Source of the DNA: Klebsiella pneumoniae
GTDB taxonomy: Bacteria; Myxococcota_A; UBA796; SXON01
DNA: 64,000 nt
Assembly (NCBI GenBank): GCA_945861635.1
Contig: CAMAWH010000012.1
Coordinates: forward strand, 1-64,000
Direction: 5' to 3'
The notes below the pieces were generated by a model, which was not told where the DNA came from, ran no database searches, and was given only the letters and a program-made list of their open reading frames with translations. The stretch's first letter is position 1; every line of letters starts with the position of its first letter. This document shows, one piece after another, positions 51,454-60,747 of the stretch. Position numbers and translations under genes: made by a program.

Positions 51454-53475
51454 CTATTCGATAAAGCCCAGTCCAAGGTTGTTCGCGCCGACTGCCGCGT
51501 ATGCGATGGTGCCGTTCGCACCATAGGTTGCGACGTCGATAACGTCGAAGCCGGTACTGATGTCGATATACTCCCACCCGATTTCCGGGCTTCCAATGGC
51601 CAGACGCGCCGTGCCATCTTCGTTCGCCCAGGCGATGGCGTACGTTCCGTCGGTGTCCTGCCAGGCGGAGGCCGTCAGCGGGTGATCCCCAGAGGCGCCG
51701 ATCAACTCGCTGTCTCCAGCAAGATCGTAGAGAACAACGCGTCCAATTGCCGCATCCGCAACCACGAGCGTCGTTCCACCCCAATGCGGGGTCACGATGG
51801 CGTCGGGGTCATACGTCGGCGAGAGCAGGGTGCCTGTGAACGTTGGATAAAGCGCGGTGGCGTCAAAATCGTACTCGTAGAGCCCTCCTTGATAGTCGGT
51901 ATAAATCCTGCCATCTGCGCCATCGATCGCGATCGCGCAGGTCGATCCGTACGCGCTTCCGTCCGACACATTCTCAAATACCGTCGGGTTGGATGCGCCC
52001 GGCAGTTCATCGACGCGGACATAGGTCAGTACCCCGTTTCCGCCGCCATCACACCCAACCGCCCACACCTGACTGTCCGCATCGACCGCAATCGCTACGT
52101 CCTCAAATGGCTCAGGGGCAACCCCGGCTTGGGGACTGGCGTGGCCGACCGTGCCAGAGCCGAGCGGCCATGCGACCAACTGAATCGAGCGATCTCCGTT
52201 CGACTGCGTGAGCGCGATCGCACCGTAAAGGTAGTCCGAGTCGAACTTTACATCCTGCGGGCCGCTGGCCGTGTAGGGCGGCAGGGTGCTGTTTCCAGAC
52301 CAGGCGACCTGCCCCACAAACTCCGGATCGTTCGCCAATTCGGTATCCGCCCATTTCAATGCGTAGCCGCTCTCGTACCAGTCGATGGCGTTGCCTCCCG
52401 GGACGTCCACCGTTCCCACAGACAGCGACAGGAAGATGTACCCATCCGCCGCACCAAACACGGGACTCTTCGGGGATTCCCACGACCAGCCGACGAGATC
52501 GCGGGCGGCAAAACCGTCGTAACTGCCGTCACAGTCCTGATCGAGACTGTCTCCTCGGACCTCGTTCGCTCTGGGATGGATCGCGCCACCGCCTGCGCCG
52601 TCATCACAATCGCCGCCGGGCAGGAGGCCTGACCCCTCCACATCCGCCGTCGCAAGCCCGACGTTGGCGTCCGCCACGTAGCCATCCGCGTCCTGATCGT
52701 AGTCGTCATGGCCGTCACACGCCTGATCGACGCCGTCGTGCCAGATTTCCGCCGCACCCGGATTCTCGGTCGCCGCGGCGTCATCGCAATCCCCGGTGGG
52801 CAGGTGACCGCTGCCCTTCACGTATGTCGTCGCAAGGCCGATATATTCGTCGGGAATGTAACCATCTTGATCCTTGTCGTAGTCTTCCCGTCCGTCACAG
52901 TTCTGATCGATGCCGTCGTACGTGTCTACTGGATCTCGCCCTTCGGGATTCACGCCCGGCAGTTCGTCGTCACAATCCCCGCCCGCGAGATTGCCGCTCC
53001 CCTCGACATACTTCGTCACCTTGCCAGCGTGTTCGGCCGCCACAAAGTGGTCCTCGTCACTGTCGTAATCGTCCTCTCCTCCGCAGTCCTGATCAATGCC
53101 ATCGTAATAGTCGTCGGGCTGCTTGGGGCTCACGACCGGGTCGGTATCGTCACAGTCTCCGGCCTTGAGCTCACCCGAGCCCTTGACGCCGTCCGTCGGC
53201 AGGCCCTGATATTCGTCCGGAACCCGCCCATCTCCGTCCTGATCGAAATCATCCCCGCCTGCACAGTCCTCATCGATGCCGTCGTACCAGACCTCTTTGG
53301 CAGCCGTGGAGATTTCGGCATTTTTGTCGTTGCAATCTTCGGACTTCACGACGCCATCTCCGTCGTCGTCCACCTGACCCTTGAGCGCCTCTACATCCGC
53401 GTCCGTTACCCAAGTACAACCGGCGCTAAGGCTCAGCGCGGCAAAAAGTAGACTCGACACGGCATGTGTGCGCAT
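51454..53475 (-). CDS. MopE-repeat lipoprotein with C-terminal beta-propeller-like domain
   Basis: 673 residues. Lipobox Leu-Ser-Ala-Gly-Cys (Cys ~20). Residues ~38-330 hold five to six MopE metal-binding repeats of about 50 residues: Asp-x-Asp-Gly-Asp-Gly, Gly-Asp-Cys-Asp-Asp, then Tyr-Asp-Gly-Ile-Asp-Gln-Asp-Cys-x-Gly. The remaining ~340 residues have repeating Trp/Gly/Asp beta strands consistent with a propeller. Surface lipoprotein, metal binding likely. It is the last gene of the leftward operon, 19 bases after tlyA. Confidence 0.88.
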   Translation of the reverse strand: MRTHAVSSLLFAALSLSAGCTWVTDADVEALKGQVDDDGDGVVKSEDCNDKNAEISTAAKEVWYDGIDEDCAGGDDFDQDGDGRVPDEYQGLPTDGVKGSGELKAGDCDDTDPVVSPKQPDDYYDGIDQDCGGEDDYDSDEDHFVAAEHAGKVTKYVEGSGNLAGGDCDDELPGVNPEGRDPVDTYDGIDQNCDGREDYDKDQDGYIPDEYIGLATTYVKGSGHLPTGDCDDAAATENPGAAEIWHDGVDQACDGHDDYDQDADGYVADANVGLATADVEGSGLLPGGDCDDGAGGGAIHPRANEVRGDSLDQDCDGSYDGFAARDLVGWSWESPKSPVFGAADGYIFLSLSVGTVDVPGGNAIDWYESGYALKWADTELANDPEFVGQVAWSGNSTLPPYTASGPQDVKFDSDYLYGAIALTQSNGDRSIQLVAWPLGSGTVGHASPQAGVAPEPFEDVAIAVDADSQVWAVGCDGGGNGVLTYVRVDELPGASNPTVFENVSDGSAYGSTCAIAIDGADGRIYTDYQGGLYEYDFDATALYPTFTGTLLSPTYDPDAIVTPHWGGTTLVVADAAIGRVVLYDLAGDSELIGASGDHPLTASAWQDTDGTYAIAWANEDGTARLAIGSPEIGWEYIDISTGFDVIDVATYGANGTIAYAAVGANNLGLGFIE

Positions 53476-53494
53476 CCGGCGGACCCTCAAACGG

Positions 53495-54223
53495 TCACGA
53501 TACCACGGTGAGCCATAGCAGCCACTCCCGGTTTTTGGCGCGTGCACCCGGCACCGGCGACTCGATGTGCCGCAGGGGAGCGAAGCCAGCTTCTCGCGCG
53601 GCGTCGGTGACCTGTAAAAGCGCCGCCTCGCGGGCGTCGTCATCGATCACCCGACCGCCGGGCAATAGCCTCTCGGCACCGACTTCGAATTGGGGTTTCA
53701 CCAGCACCACCGCATCTCCAGACGCGAGCAGGCGGCGCGCCGCGGGCAGGATGGCCCGCAGAGAAATGAACGAGAGATCGCCGACGAGGAGGGAAATCGG
53801 CTCCGGAAGGGACGCGAGCGTTCGTGCGTTCGTGCGTTCCATGGGCACAACGCGCGGGTCGGAACGCAGGCTCCACGCCAGTTGCCCGTAGCCGACATCG
53901 ATCGCGTACACGCGGGCGGCGCCGCGCTGAAGGAGGCAGTCCGTAAACCCACCGGTAGACGCCCCCAGATCCGCACAAATTCGCCCCGTCGGATCGATGG
54001 AAAAGGCATCGAGGGCGGCCTCCAGCTTTCGCCCACCGCGCGAGACGTATGTTTCTCGCTTCCGACGAAGTCGAATCGACGCCCCGGCGGAAATCACCGC
54101 GCCGGTCTTGTCCACGACGACGTCATTGACAAGAACGTTTCCAGCGAGTATTTCCTGCCGACAACCAATGATATCCGGCGCGAGCGCGAGACGGAGCAGC
54201 GCGTCGTCCAGACGCTCGGCCAC
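53495..54223 (-). CDS. tlyA: TlyA-family 16S/23S rRNA methyltransferase
   Basis: 242 residues. N-terminal S4 RNA-binding domain (~3-60), then a FtsJ-like Rossmann methyltransferase: Tyr-Val-Ser-Arg-Gly-Gly-Arg-Lys-Leu, Asp-Leu-Gly-Ala-Ser-Thr-Gly-Gly-Phe-Thr-Asp (SAM site, ~85), Val-Gly-Asp-Leu-Ser-Phe-Ile-Ser, and Val-Lys-Pro-Gln-Phe-Glu-Val-Gly. In known members it makes 2'-O-methylcytidine in rRNA (capreomycin sensitivity) or acts as a hemolysin-like protein. The GTG start directly follows the ispA-like stop with no gap. Confidence 0.95.
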   Translation of the reverse strand: MAERLDDALLRLALAPDIIGCRQEILAGNVLVNDVVVDKTGAVISAGASIRLRRKRETYVSRGGRKLEAALDAFSIDPTGRICADLGASTGGFTDCLLQRGAARVYAIDVGYGQLAWSLRSDPRVVPMERTNARTLASLPEPISLLVGDLSFISLRAILPAARRLLASGDAVVLVKPQFEVGAERLLPGGRVIDDDAREAALLQVTDAAREAGFAPLRHIESPVPGARAKNREWLLWLTVVS

Positions 54224-55039
54224 CTACGCGGTCCGCTCGACCGCGTATCGCGCCAGCGCCATGAGCGGTTCGGGCGATGGCAGGGGGCGAACCGCGGAAA
54301 TCGCCTGCTCGACGTACGCACTTGCTGCCGCGACCGTTCCCGCGCGCCCGAGCAACTTTACAAAGCTGGGGGGGCCGGCCGCATCGGCGTCCTGGTCGGC
54401 GTCGAGCAGGTCGTCGTGTACCTGGAACGCGAGGCCGACGGCGGCGCCGTATGTCGTAAGCGCCGCGAGCGTGGCACCCGTGGCCCCGCCCGAAATGCCA
54501 CCCATGCGGACGGCGGCGCGGATGAGCGCGCCCGTTTTGGCGGCGTGCAGGCGCACGAGCGCGTCTATCGTCTCGATTCCGCCTGCGATATCGAGGTACT
54601 GGCCGGCCACCATGCCGGCGGCACCGCTGGCACGGGCCAGCTCGGAAACAAGCGGCGGATACGGAGCAAGCGTCGCGAACGCTTCCGTTTGTAGGGCATC
54701 ACCGACGAGCACGGCCACTGCCTCTCCGTACATCTTGTGGACGGTGGGACGCCCACGGCGTTCGTCGTCGTCGTCCATGCACGGAAGGTCGTCGTGAACG
54801 AGGGAGTACGTATGAAGGAGTTCCACGGCGACGGCAGCCGGGAGTGCATCCGCAGCAACGCCACCGACGCACTCACAGGCGGCAAAGACGAGCAACGGGC
54901 GCATCCGCTTGCCGCCCGTCGTAAGGGGATAGCGGCAGGCAGCCTGAAGGGAGTGCGGAAATGCATCCGCGAACGCCCCAGCGAGCGCGGGTTCAAAGCG
55001 TGCGAGGTGGTCCGCCGCCCACGCCGCCTGCACGCTCAC
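54224..55039 (-). CDS. Polyprenyl (geranyl/farnesyl) diphosphate synthase
   Basis: 271 residues from a GTG overlapping the upstream stop (GTGA). IspA-like: Gly-Gly-Lys-Arg-Met-Arg-Pro-Leu-Leu, first Asp-rich motif [10 protein letters not shown] with Arg-Arg-Gly-Arg-Pro-Thr (~85-97), Lys-Thr-Gly-Ala-Leu, Gln-Val-His-Asp-Asp-Leu-Leu-Asp. It is shorter than typical (~300): the stretch after the second Asp motif lacks the usual Gly-Lys...Asp...Lys-x-Thr-Tyr block. Product length and activity may differ. It provides isoprenoid precursors, possibly for undecaprenyl or menaquinone. Confidence 0.92.
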   Translation of the reverse strand: MSVQAAWAADHLARFEPALAGAFADAFPHSLQAACRYPLTTGGKRMRPLLVFAACECVGGVAADALPAAVAVELLHTYSLVHDDLPCMDDDDERRGRPTVHKMYGEAVAVLVGDALQTEAFATLAPYPPLVSELARASGAAGMVAGQYLDIAGGIETIDALVRLHAAKTGALIRAAVRMGGISGGATGATLAALTTYGAAVGLAFQVHDDLLDADQDADAAGPPSFVKLLGRAGTVAAASAYVEQAISAVRPLPSPEPLMALARYAVERTA

Positions 55040-55719
55040 TTCAGCTCCGCGTCAACCTTCGCGATGTGCTCGGCGATCTGCGACGAAAAGGTGTTCTCCG
55101 GAAAGCGAGTGTTCACCAAAACCAGCGCCTGACGGACGGACTGTAGCGCGGCAACGCGCGCGGACCCCGCCTCCATGTCTCGCGCGGCGAGGAAGTCGTG
55201 CCCCGCGCGTTCCCGCGCCGCCGCGGCGTAGCCATCAATCGCCTCTTTTCGAAGCGCAATCGCCTCGGGATCGTCGATTTTTTCCAGCGCAGCGATGGCG
55301 TCCACGTACCGAAACGAGGCCAACGCGGCCCGTGCATCCGAAACGCGCGCGCGCGGATCCACGGCAGGTCCGACCTCCAACACCTCTTCCACAATCGGAA
55401 CGATGATCGGTTCCGTAGCGTCGGGGGGGAGAATGCCGACCGTCCGGGCACGCTCCTCGATGGAAATGACCTTGTCCAAATATGCATATACGCGACGTTG
55501 CGCGAGAGGATCCTGGGCGCGCATCGCGACCATCAACTCGCGATCCTCGAGCAGACGGTCACGCCGATCGGCGTCGGTCGTCTCGCCGAGGAGGAGGTCC
55601 ACGCGCTCTTCCAACCGGGCAAAGCTGACGGGCTCCGTGCCTTTTACGGCTGGTGAACTTCCCACATCTCCCCGGTAGGGAACGATGAGGCATGCAGCAA
55701 ACAATACGGCAGACAACAC
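55036..55719 (-). CDS. Exported or lipid-anchored helical protein
   Basis: 227 residues from a GTG with GAGG about 9 bases upstream. A short hydrophobic N-terminus with a Cys at position 10 (Phe-Ala-Ala-Cys) could be a minimal lipoprotein signal or an anchor, although it lacks a basic n-region. The rest is charged and helical, with a TPR-like segment (~125-220: [15 protein letters not shown]). No family recognised. It lies between the PBP (14 bases) and the prenyl synthase (overlap). Confidence 0.8.
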   Translation of the reverse strand: MLSAVLFAACLIVPYRGDVGSSPAVKGTEPVSFARLEERVDLLLGETTDADRRDRLLEDRELMVAMRAQDPLAQRRVYAYLDKVISIEERARTVGILPPDATEPIIVPIVEEVLEVGPAVDPRARVSDARAALASFRYVDAIAALEKIDDPEAIALRKEAIDGYAAAARERAGHDFLAARDMEAGSARVAALQSVRQALVLVNTRFPENTFSSQIAEHIAKVDAELK

Positions 55720-55733
55720 GGCGCGCCTCTAAC

Positions 55734-58700
55734 TCACAACTGATCCCAGATGCTGCCCGCGGGCGTCGCGGCAGTGGCCGGCGGCCCCGCCATCTCCGAC
55801 GGCGGCGGCTCGACGCCCTCTTCTAGGTCAGCGGCGCCCAGTTCCGCGCCCGGGGCGTCAAGCGCCGCATCGGACGGCGGCAGTTCGCTGGCGCCCGCCG
55901 CGGCCACCGGCGTTTCCGTGAACGGTGCGAAGCGGCGAGCCGCTGGCGAACCGGCCACGGTCAGGGTTGTCGCGCCGGCGCCGGGGCTCCCCGTGGCAGG
56001 ATCGACCTCGATCCGCGTCATTCCTTCCGACGGGGAATATTCCGGCTCCCCGCCTCGTCCGAGCAACCCCGCACTTGCGATGCCGCGTACGGTTTCGAGC
56101 CAAACCGGAAGCGCGCCATTGGCACCCTGCACCCGAAAAGACCCTCGGCGCATCGAGGCGTTGTCGTCGTACCCGACGTACACCGCCACCGTCCAGGCCT
56201 CTCCCCATCGGCTGGGCGGATTCATGGATCGAGGTGCGAAGCCGATAAATGCAGCGTTTCGGTAATCGTTCGTGGTGCCGGTTTTCCCGGAGAGCGGCAG
56301 CGCAACTCCGCCGAGTTCGATGGCGCTGAGCGCGCGCCGACCCGTACCGTGCTTGACCACATTGCGTAGGATGTCCCCCACGAGTTCTCCGCTGACCGCG
56401 TCCGCGACGACCTCAGCGACCGGCTTCAGTCGGTAGAGCACATTTCCGCTGGCGTCCCGGATCTCCGCGATCAGGGCGACATGGCCTTGCACGGCGGGAA
56501 CGTCGAACGTATGTCGCATGCCGATGACCGAACCCTCCTCATACCCCTGACCTGGAAACGACCAGCGTTGTCCGGCCAACAGTCCGGAGTACGCCGTTGC
56601 CATTTCGAGCAAGGTCGCGTCGGCCGCGCCCAGCGGCAACGCCAGCACGGACGGCAGCTCCGCGGCAACGCCGAGCGCCGCGGCGAGGCGGGTCAAGTAG
56701 CGCACACCCACCAGCGTGCGAAAATCCGGATTCATGGCGAGAAGATCGGGATCCCAGGGATCGCGACCGACAAGTTCTGCGGCGCGCCGATCCAATGCCG
56801 CGCGGAGCTCCCGCAAAGTCGATGCGTGAATCCGATTGTCAACGAGAAAATCCACTGGTGCATCGCCGATATAGGCCACCCAACCGGCGGGAGCGCGCCC
56901 GCACGCGACCTCGTGGGAAGCGTCCTGCGCCAGCGGCTCCGCGACGGCGAAAAGCAACGTCGGGTCATCCGCGCAGCGCGCTGCCAACTCCTCGAGGGAG
57001 AGCAGATTGTTGCCGAGTGCCAACAGCCGAGCCGTCCGCTCCGCGCTCGGCGCCGTGCGCATCACGCGCGCACGCTCCGCCGCACCGCCCCTCCCATACA
57101 ACATCGACCGCACCGCCGCCGCGTCCTCCGGCACCGCGGAAAACGCGATTCCACCCAGCACATCCTGACGCGAGAGCAAGAACGCGTACTCCTCAAAACG
57201 TTCCGGCGAGGACCGCATGCCTTCCGTATCGCGCAGGCGCTCCATCCACTGCTGCGCCGTTTCGTCGGCGCGCCGCGACAGGCCGACAAGCTCGGCCAGC
57301 CGTCGTAACTGTTCTGCGTTCAAGCGGTCGGTCAGGTGGTAGAGAAGCCACACGCTGGAAAGATTTTCAGAGCGCGCCCCAGTCATCGACATCGAAACAA
57401 ATGCGTCACTGGGATGGTCGGGGTGCGGGTAGTACCAAACGTCGCGGAATGGAAATACGTTACGACGATTGTCCAAGAGATCGGTCGGCAACCATCCGAG
57501 CTGCAGCGACGCAAAGTAGAGCAGGGGCTTCCACGTGCTGCCAAACTGGCGTTCGGCGTCGGTCACGCGGTTGAAGTTCCGATTATCGTTGCCACCGACC
57601 ATTGCGCGGACCTGTCCGTCCTCCAACGCGACCACTGCACCCTGCAGGCGCGGTCGAATCTCCAGATCGCACGTCCCCGGCGTGTCACGAACACTGGCGA
57701 GCACGACGTCTCCCGCCACCAGTTCGTCGTGAACGGTCGTCCGTGCCGCGTCATCGGCCTTGGCCGAGCCACTGCCGGTGCGCGCACGCGTCAAGGCCGT
57801 CGCTATGCGGCTCACGCCAAGCACGTCCACGACACAGGATCGACCACCCAAATCGAGCGCGATGGTGTCACCACCAGTGACGACCTTCCCGACGTAGAAC
57901 GCATGCCGCACCAGCGGCACGCCAGGCTGCATCACGACCGTCGTCCGCTCTGGAAGCCGGAGCGACGACACGCCAGATCGCTCGATGATCGGCGCGATTT
58001 CCGTGAGGTGGTGCCAGAGGGCCCAGGTGGCCTCCCTCTGTGCGTTCACGTCCACGGTGGTGATGATCTGGATGCCGGCAGTGGACGGGTTGTCGATCCC
58101 CGCGCGCTCAAACAACTGAATGAACGCGGGTTCTTCCAACTCGCGCTGGACTTCGTCGAGCACGACGCTCCGATCGTACTGGAAGGAGCCCCGACGAAAG
58201 TTCAGGGGCTTGGCCCCCACGTCTTCCGCCTCGCCCTCGGGGAGGTAGCCCATCGCGACCATGCGCCGAAGCACATACGACGTACGTGTCTCGGCCAGCG
58301 CCCTGGCTCCGGCGCGTCGCTCTTCCGACTCCCCGATGAACGGGTTGTAGCGCGAGGGCGCCTTCACCATTCCGGCGATGAACGCGCATTCTTTCAGCGT
58401 GAGTTCGCGCGGAGCCTTGTCGAAGAAGTAGCGGGCGGCAATGCCGAGCCCACGACCGTTCGCGGAAACGTGGAACTGGTTGGCATAGAATTCGAGAATG
58501 TCTTCCTTAGTAAAGTGCGCCTCTAGGCGAAGCGCGTTGGCGAACTCGACGGCCTTGGACCGCAGGGTCCGATCGGGTCGATAGAACAGGTTCTTGGCGG
58601 TCTGTTGCGTGAGCGTGGAACCCCCGGCAACCACGGCTCCCGCGTTGAGGTTCTGCCACATGGCTCGCATGACGTGCTTCGGATCCACACCCGGATGGCG

Positions 58701-58991
58701 GAAGAAGTTGCCATCTTCCGCGGACACGATGGCGTGCTTCCAGTCCTCTGGAATTTCTGCGTACGGCACGTACGACCGATGTTCCTGGTCGAAGAACACC
58801 CCGATCCGCGAGGCGCCGTCACGATAGAATACCGGCGACTCCTGTGCGATGATCGCGAGCACCGCTTCCCGCGTAAATTGCGGGCCCGGATCGTCCACGA
58901 CCCAGGCCTTGTACGCCCACGCGCCGGCCGCTGTCGCGAAAACCGCGGTGACGAGGCTGATCTTCAGGATGCGAATCAGAAATCGTTTCAA
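55734..58991 (-). CDS. Class A penicillin-binding protein (bifunctional)
   Basis: 1085 residues, starting at a TTG that overlaps the stop of the glycosyltransferase gene (TTGA). N-terminal membrane helix (~5-27). Glycosyltransferase-51 domain: Glu-Asp-Gly-Asn-Phe-Phe-Arg-His-Pro-Gly, Gly-Gly-Ser-Thr-Leu-Thr-Gln-Gln, Lys-x-x-Glu-type motif. Transpeptidase: Ser-Thr-Trp-Lys (Ser nucleophile), Ser-Glu-Asn and Lys-Thr-Gly-Thr-Thr. It polymerises and cross-links peptidoglycan in the periplasm. It is longer than PBP1a/PBP1c, with an insertion of ~250 residues between the Ser-x-Asn and Lys-Thr-Gly motifs and a Pro/Ala-rich C-terminal tail. Confidence 0.95.
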   Translation of the reverse strand: MKRFLIRILKISLVTAVFATAAGAWAYKAWVVDDPGPQFTREAVLAIIAQESPVFYRDGASRIGVFFDQEHRSYVPYAEIPEDWKHAIVSAEDGNFFRHPGVDPKHVMRAMWQNLNAGAVVAGGSTLTQQTAKNLFYRPDRTLRSKAVEFANALRLEAHFTKEDILEFYANQFHVSANGRGLGIAARYFFDKAPRELTLKECAFIAGMVKAPSRYNPFIGESEERRAGARALAETRTSYVLRRMVAMGYLPEGEAEDVGAKPLNFRRGSFQYDRSVVLDEVQRELEEPAFIQLFERAGIDNPSTAGIQIITTVDVNAQREATWALWHHLTEIAPIIERSGVSSLRLPERTTVVMQPGVPLVRHAFYVGKVVTGGDTIALDLGGRSCVVDVLGVSRIATALTRARTGSGSAKADDAARTTVHDELVAGDVVLASVRDTPGTCDLEIRPRLQGAVVALEDGQVRAMVGGNDNRNFNRVTDAERQFGSTWKPLLYFASLQLGWLPTDLLDNRRNVFPFRDVWYYPHPDHPSDAFVSMSMTGARSENLSSVWLLYHLTDRLNAEQLRRLAELVGLSRRADETAQQWMERLRDTEGMRSSPERFEEYAFLLSRQDVLGGIAFSAVPEDAAAVRSMLYGRGGAAERARVMRTAPSAERTARLLALGNNLLSLEELAARCADDPTLLFAVAEPLAQDASHEVACGRAPAGWVAYIGDAPVDFLVDNRIHASTLRELRAALDRRAAELVGRDPWDPDLLAMNPDFRTLVGVRYLTRLAAALGVAAELPSVLALPLGAADATLLEMATAYSGLLAGQRWSFPGQGYEEGSVIGMRHTFDVPAVQGHVALIAEIRDASGNVLYRLKPVAEVVADAVSGELVGDILRNVVKHGTGRRALSAIELGGVALPLSGKTGTTNDYRNAAFIGFAPRSMNPPSRWGEAWTVAVYVGYDDNASMRRGSFRVQGANGALPVWLETVRGIASAGLLGRGGEPEYSPSEGMTRIEVDPATGSPGAGATTLTVAGSPAARRFAPFTETPVAAAGASELPPSDAALDAPGAELGAADLEEGVEPPPSEMAGPPATAATPAGSIWDQL

Positions 58992-60016
58992 GAGGCAGCC
59001 TGCTTCAACAGCTCGAATGTTCGTTCGTAACCGCCGACGGCGGGGTACCGCTCGGCTGTCGCCCGACACAATGCGCGAAGGGCGGGATCGTTTCCGATTT
59101 TTTCCACGCGCTCAAAGCCTTGGCGCAAGGCGGGAAGATCGTCCACGGTCATCCAGTCCTCGGGTAGGATTTCGGAGGCGCCATTCGCGGACGTGGTCAA
59201 TACGGGAATCCCACACGCAAGCGCTTCCAGGCAGCTGTTCGCAAACGGATCGTAGCGCGTGGGTAGAACCATGACGTCGGCAGACTGCAAGAATCGTTCC
59301 GGCTCGCGCACCAGCCCCAGAAAACGCACGTGGGCGGGCGCCGCGACGGGCGGATCATTTCCGGCCACGAGGAGCGTCCATCCGGCCGGAAGAGCAGCGA
59401 TCGCAACATCAAGCCCCTTACGACGGGCGCCACTTCCGAGGAACACGGCGAGCGGACCCGGAATGCCGAGTTGCTGGCGCGTGACGCGCCGCACCTGAGG
59501 ATCCGGGGCGAAAAGTCCAAGGTCAACGCCATTGTAGACCACCTCCACCGACCGAGGGCGGTAGTCGCGTCGAATGCCGGCCGCGCCCAGCTTGGAGTTC
59601 GCGATCACGATGCGGGCGGACTCAATCGCGCGGCGATCCAGCGCGGTTTCCAGACGATCCATCGGGGATACCCACCTTCGAAGCGGGTGCAAACGCCGGA
59701 GGTACTCCGCGTGCGAGCCGTTTCCTGCCCGAAAGAGCTGATGCCCCGGCGTGCGCCCGAAGCCCATCACGGCATCGAAGGACGCCGCAGCAAGTGCGCG
59801 GCGCGCGGACCACCAAAGACTGATGAGTTTCGCTGGACGGAACATCGGAAGGTGCAGGAATCGGATGCCCGGCTCGGCGTCCAGATCGGAGCGAACGTCA
59901 TTGCAGAGAACCGTCACGTCCTCGCCTCGACCGACGAGGAAGCGCGCAAACCCGACCAGCCAACGTTCCATCCCGCCGTTCGTCGTGAACCGCCGATGCA
60001 CGAGCGCGATCTTCAC
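58988..60016 (-). CDS. Glycosyltransferase family 4
   Basis: 342 residues from a GTG overlapping the upstream stop (GTGA). GT-B fold with an N-terminal Gly-Gly-Met-Glu-Arg-Trp region, Val-Tyr-Asn-Gly-Val-Asp (~190), and a C-terminal Glu-x7-Glu-type site (Pro-Thr-Arg-Tyr-Asp-Pro-Phe-Ala-Asn-Ser-Cys-Leu-Glu-Ala). It resembles WaaG/RfaG LPS glucosyltransferases, using a nucleotide sugar on a lipid-linked glycan at the inner membrane. Paired with the next GT2, so probably lipopolysaccharide core synthesis. Confidence 0.93.
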   Translation of the reverse strand: MKIALVHRRFTTNGGMERWLVGFARFLVGRGEDVTVLCNDVRSDLDAEPGIRFLHLPMFRPAKLISLWWSARRALAAASFDAVMGFGRTPGHQLFRAGNGSHAEYLRRLHPLRRWVSPMDRLETALDRRAIESARIVIANSKLGAAGIRRDYRPRSVEVVYNGVDLGLFAPDPQVRRVTRQQLGIPGPLAVFLGSGARRKGLDVAIAALPAGWTLLVAGNDPPVAAPAHVRFLGLVREPERFLQSADVMVLPTRYDPFANSCLEALACGIPVLTTSANGASEILPEDWMTVDDLPALRQGFERVEKIGNDPALRALCRATAERYPAVGGYERTFELLKQAAS

Positions 60017-60717
60017 CGCCGACCTCGTGTCCACTTCAGCAGCACACCGAGCGCCCCCATGCTCGCAACGAGCAGGCCGGGCACCCCGTCGAGAACGCCG
60101 AGACGCAGGACGTAGCCCGTGAAGAAATGCCAGAGCGGGCGGGCAGCGATATCGAGGATCGTTCCCCGCCTCGCACCGATGGTAGCGTAGCGATCGAGGG
60201 TATCGAAGTGTTCGGCCAACGTGCGATAGGGGATGTGCTCCAGATCGCTCCGTAAAAACCCGATCGTGCCGCGAACCACCAGCACGTCGTGCGGATCGAC
60301 GCCTCCCCACTCAGCCGCGTCACGACGAGACAGCCGCACTTTGCGGTCCGGATACCAATGGCCGTGCGCCAACGCGTGACCAAGCCACACGTTCCGCCGC
60401 GGCATGGAGTATCCACTCGCCATTGGGTGGCGAAGAACCTCACATATCTCATCGCGAAGCGCATCCCCCACCCGCTCGTCGGCGTCAATGGAGAGCACCC
60501 AGTCGCCCTTCGCCTCCGTCCACGCGCGGTTCTTCTGTGCAACAAACCCCGGCCAGTCGGTCTCGACGACGCGCGCACCGGCCGCTCGAGCAATGGCAAC
60601 GGTGTCGTCGGCACTGCCGCTGTCGAGCACGATGACCTCATCGGCAAAGGAGACCGACCGAATCGCGGCTCCGATGCGATCGGCTTCGTCGCGGGCGATG
60701 ATCACGGCAGACAGCAC
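60013..60717 (-). CDS. Glycosyltransferase family 2, WaaE/KdtX-like
   Basis: 234 residues from a GTG at 60717. N-terminal Ala-Val-Ile-Ile-Ala-Arg-Asp-Glu-Ala, Val-Leu-Asp-Ser-Gly-Ser-Ala-Asp-Asp-Thr, then the Asp-x-Asp motif Ser-Ile-Asp-Ala-Asp-Glu-Arg-Val (~85), and Trp-Tyr-Pro-Asp-Arg-Lys-Val-Arg-Leu. The C-terminus has a hydrophobic membrane segment. It fits the WaaE/KdtX group that adds a sugar to inner-core LPS. First gene of the leftward operon; its start is 30 bases from the divergent M14-like gene. Confidence 0.93.
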   Translation of the reverse strand: MLSAVIIARDEADRIGAAIRSVSFADEVIVLDSGSADDTVAIARAAGARVVETDWPGFVAQKNRAWTEAKGDWVLSIDADERVGDALRDEICEVLRHPMASGYSMPRRNVWLGHALAHGHWYPDRKVRLSRRDAAEWGGVDPHDVLVVRGTIGFLRSDLEHIPYRTLAEHFDTLDRYATIGARRGTILDIAARPLWHFFTGYVLRLGVLDGVPGLLVASMGALGVLLKWTRGRR

Positions 60718-60747
60718 GGGGCCCCGTAAATCGCTATCTTCTACATC

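Noticed and set aside
49053-51617. 854-codon open frame on the minus strand
   Set aside because: Antisense to the S41 protease, whose catalytic Ser/Lys and PDZ motifs are clear on the plus strand.
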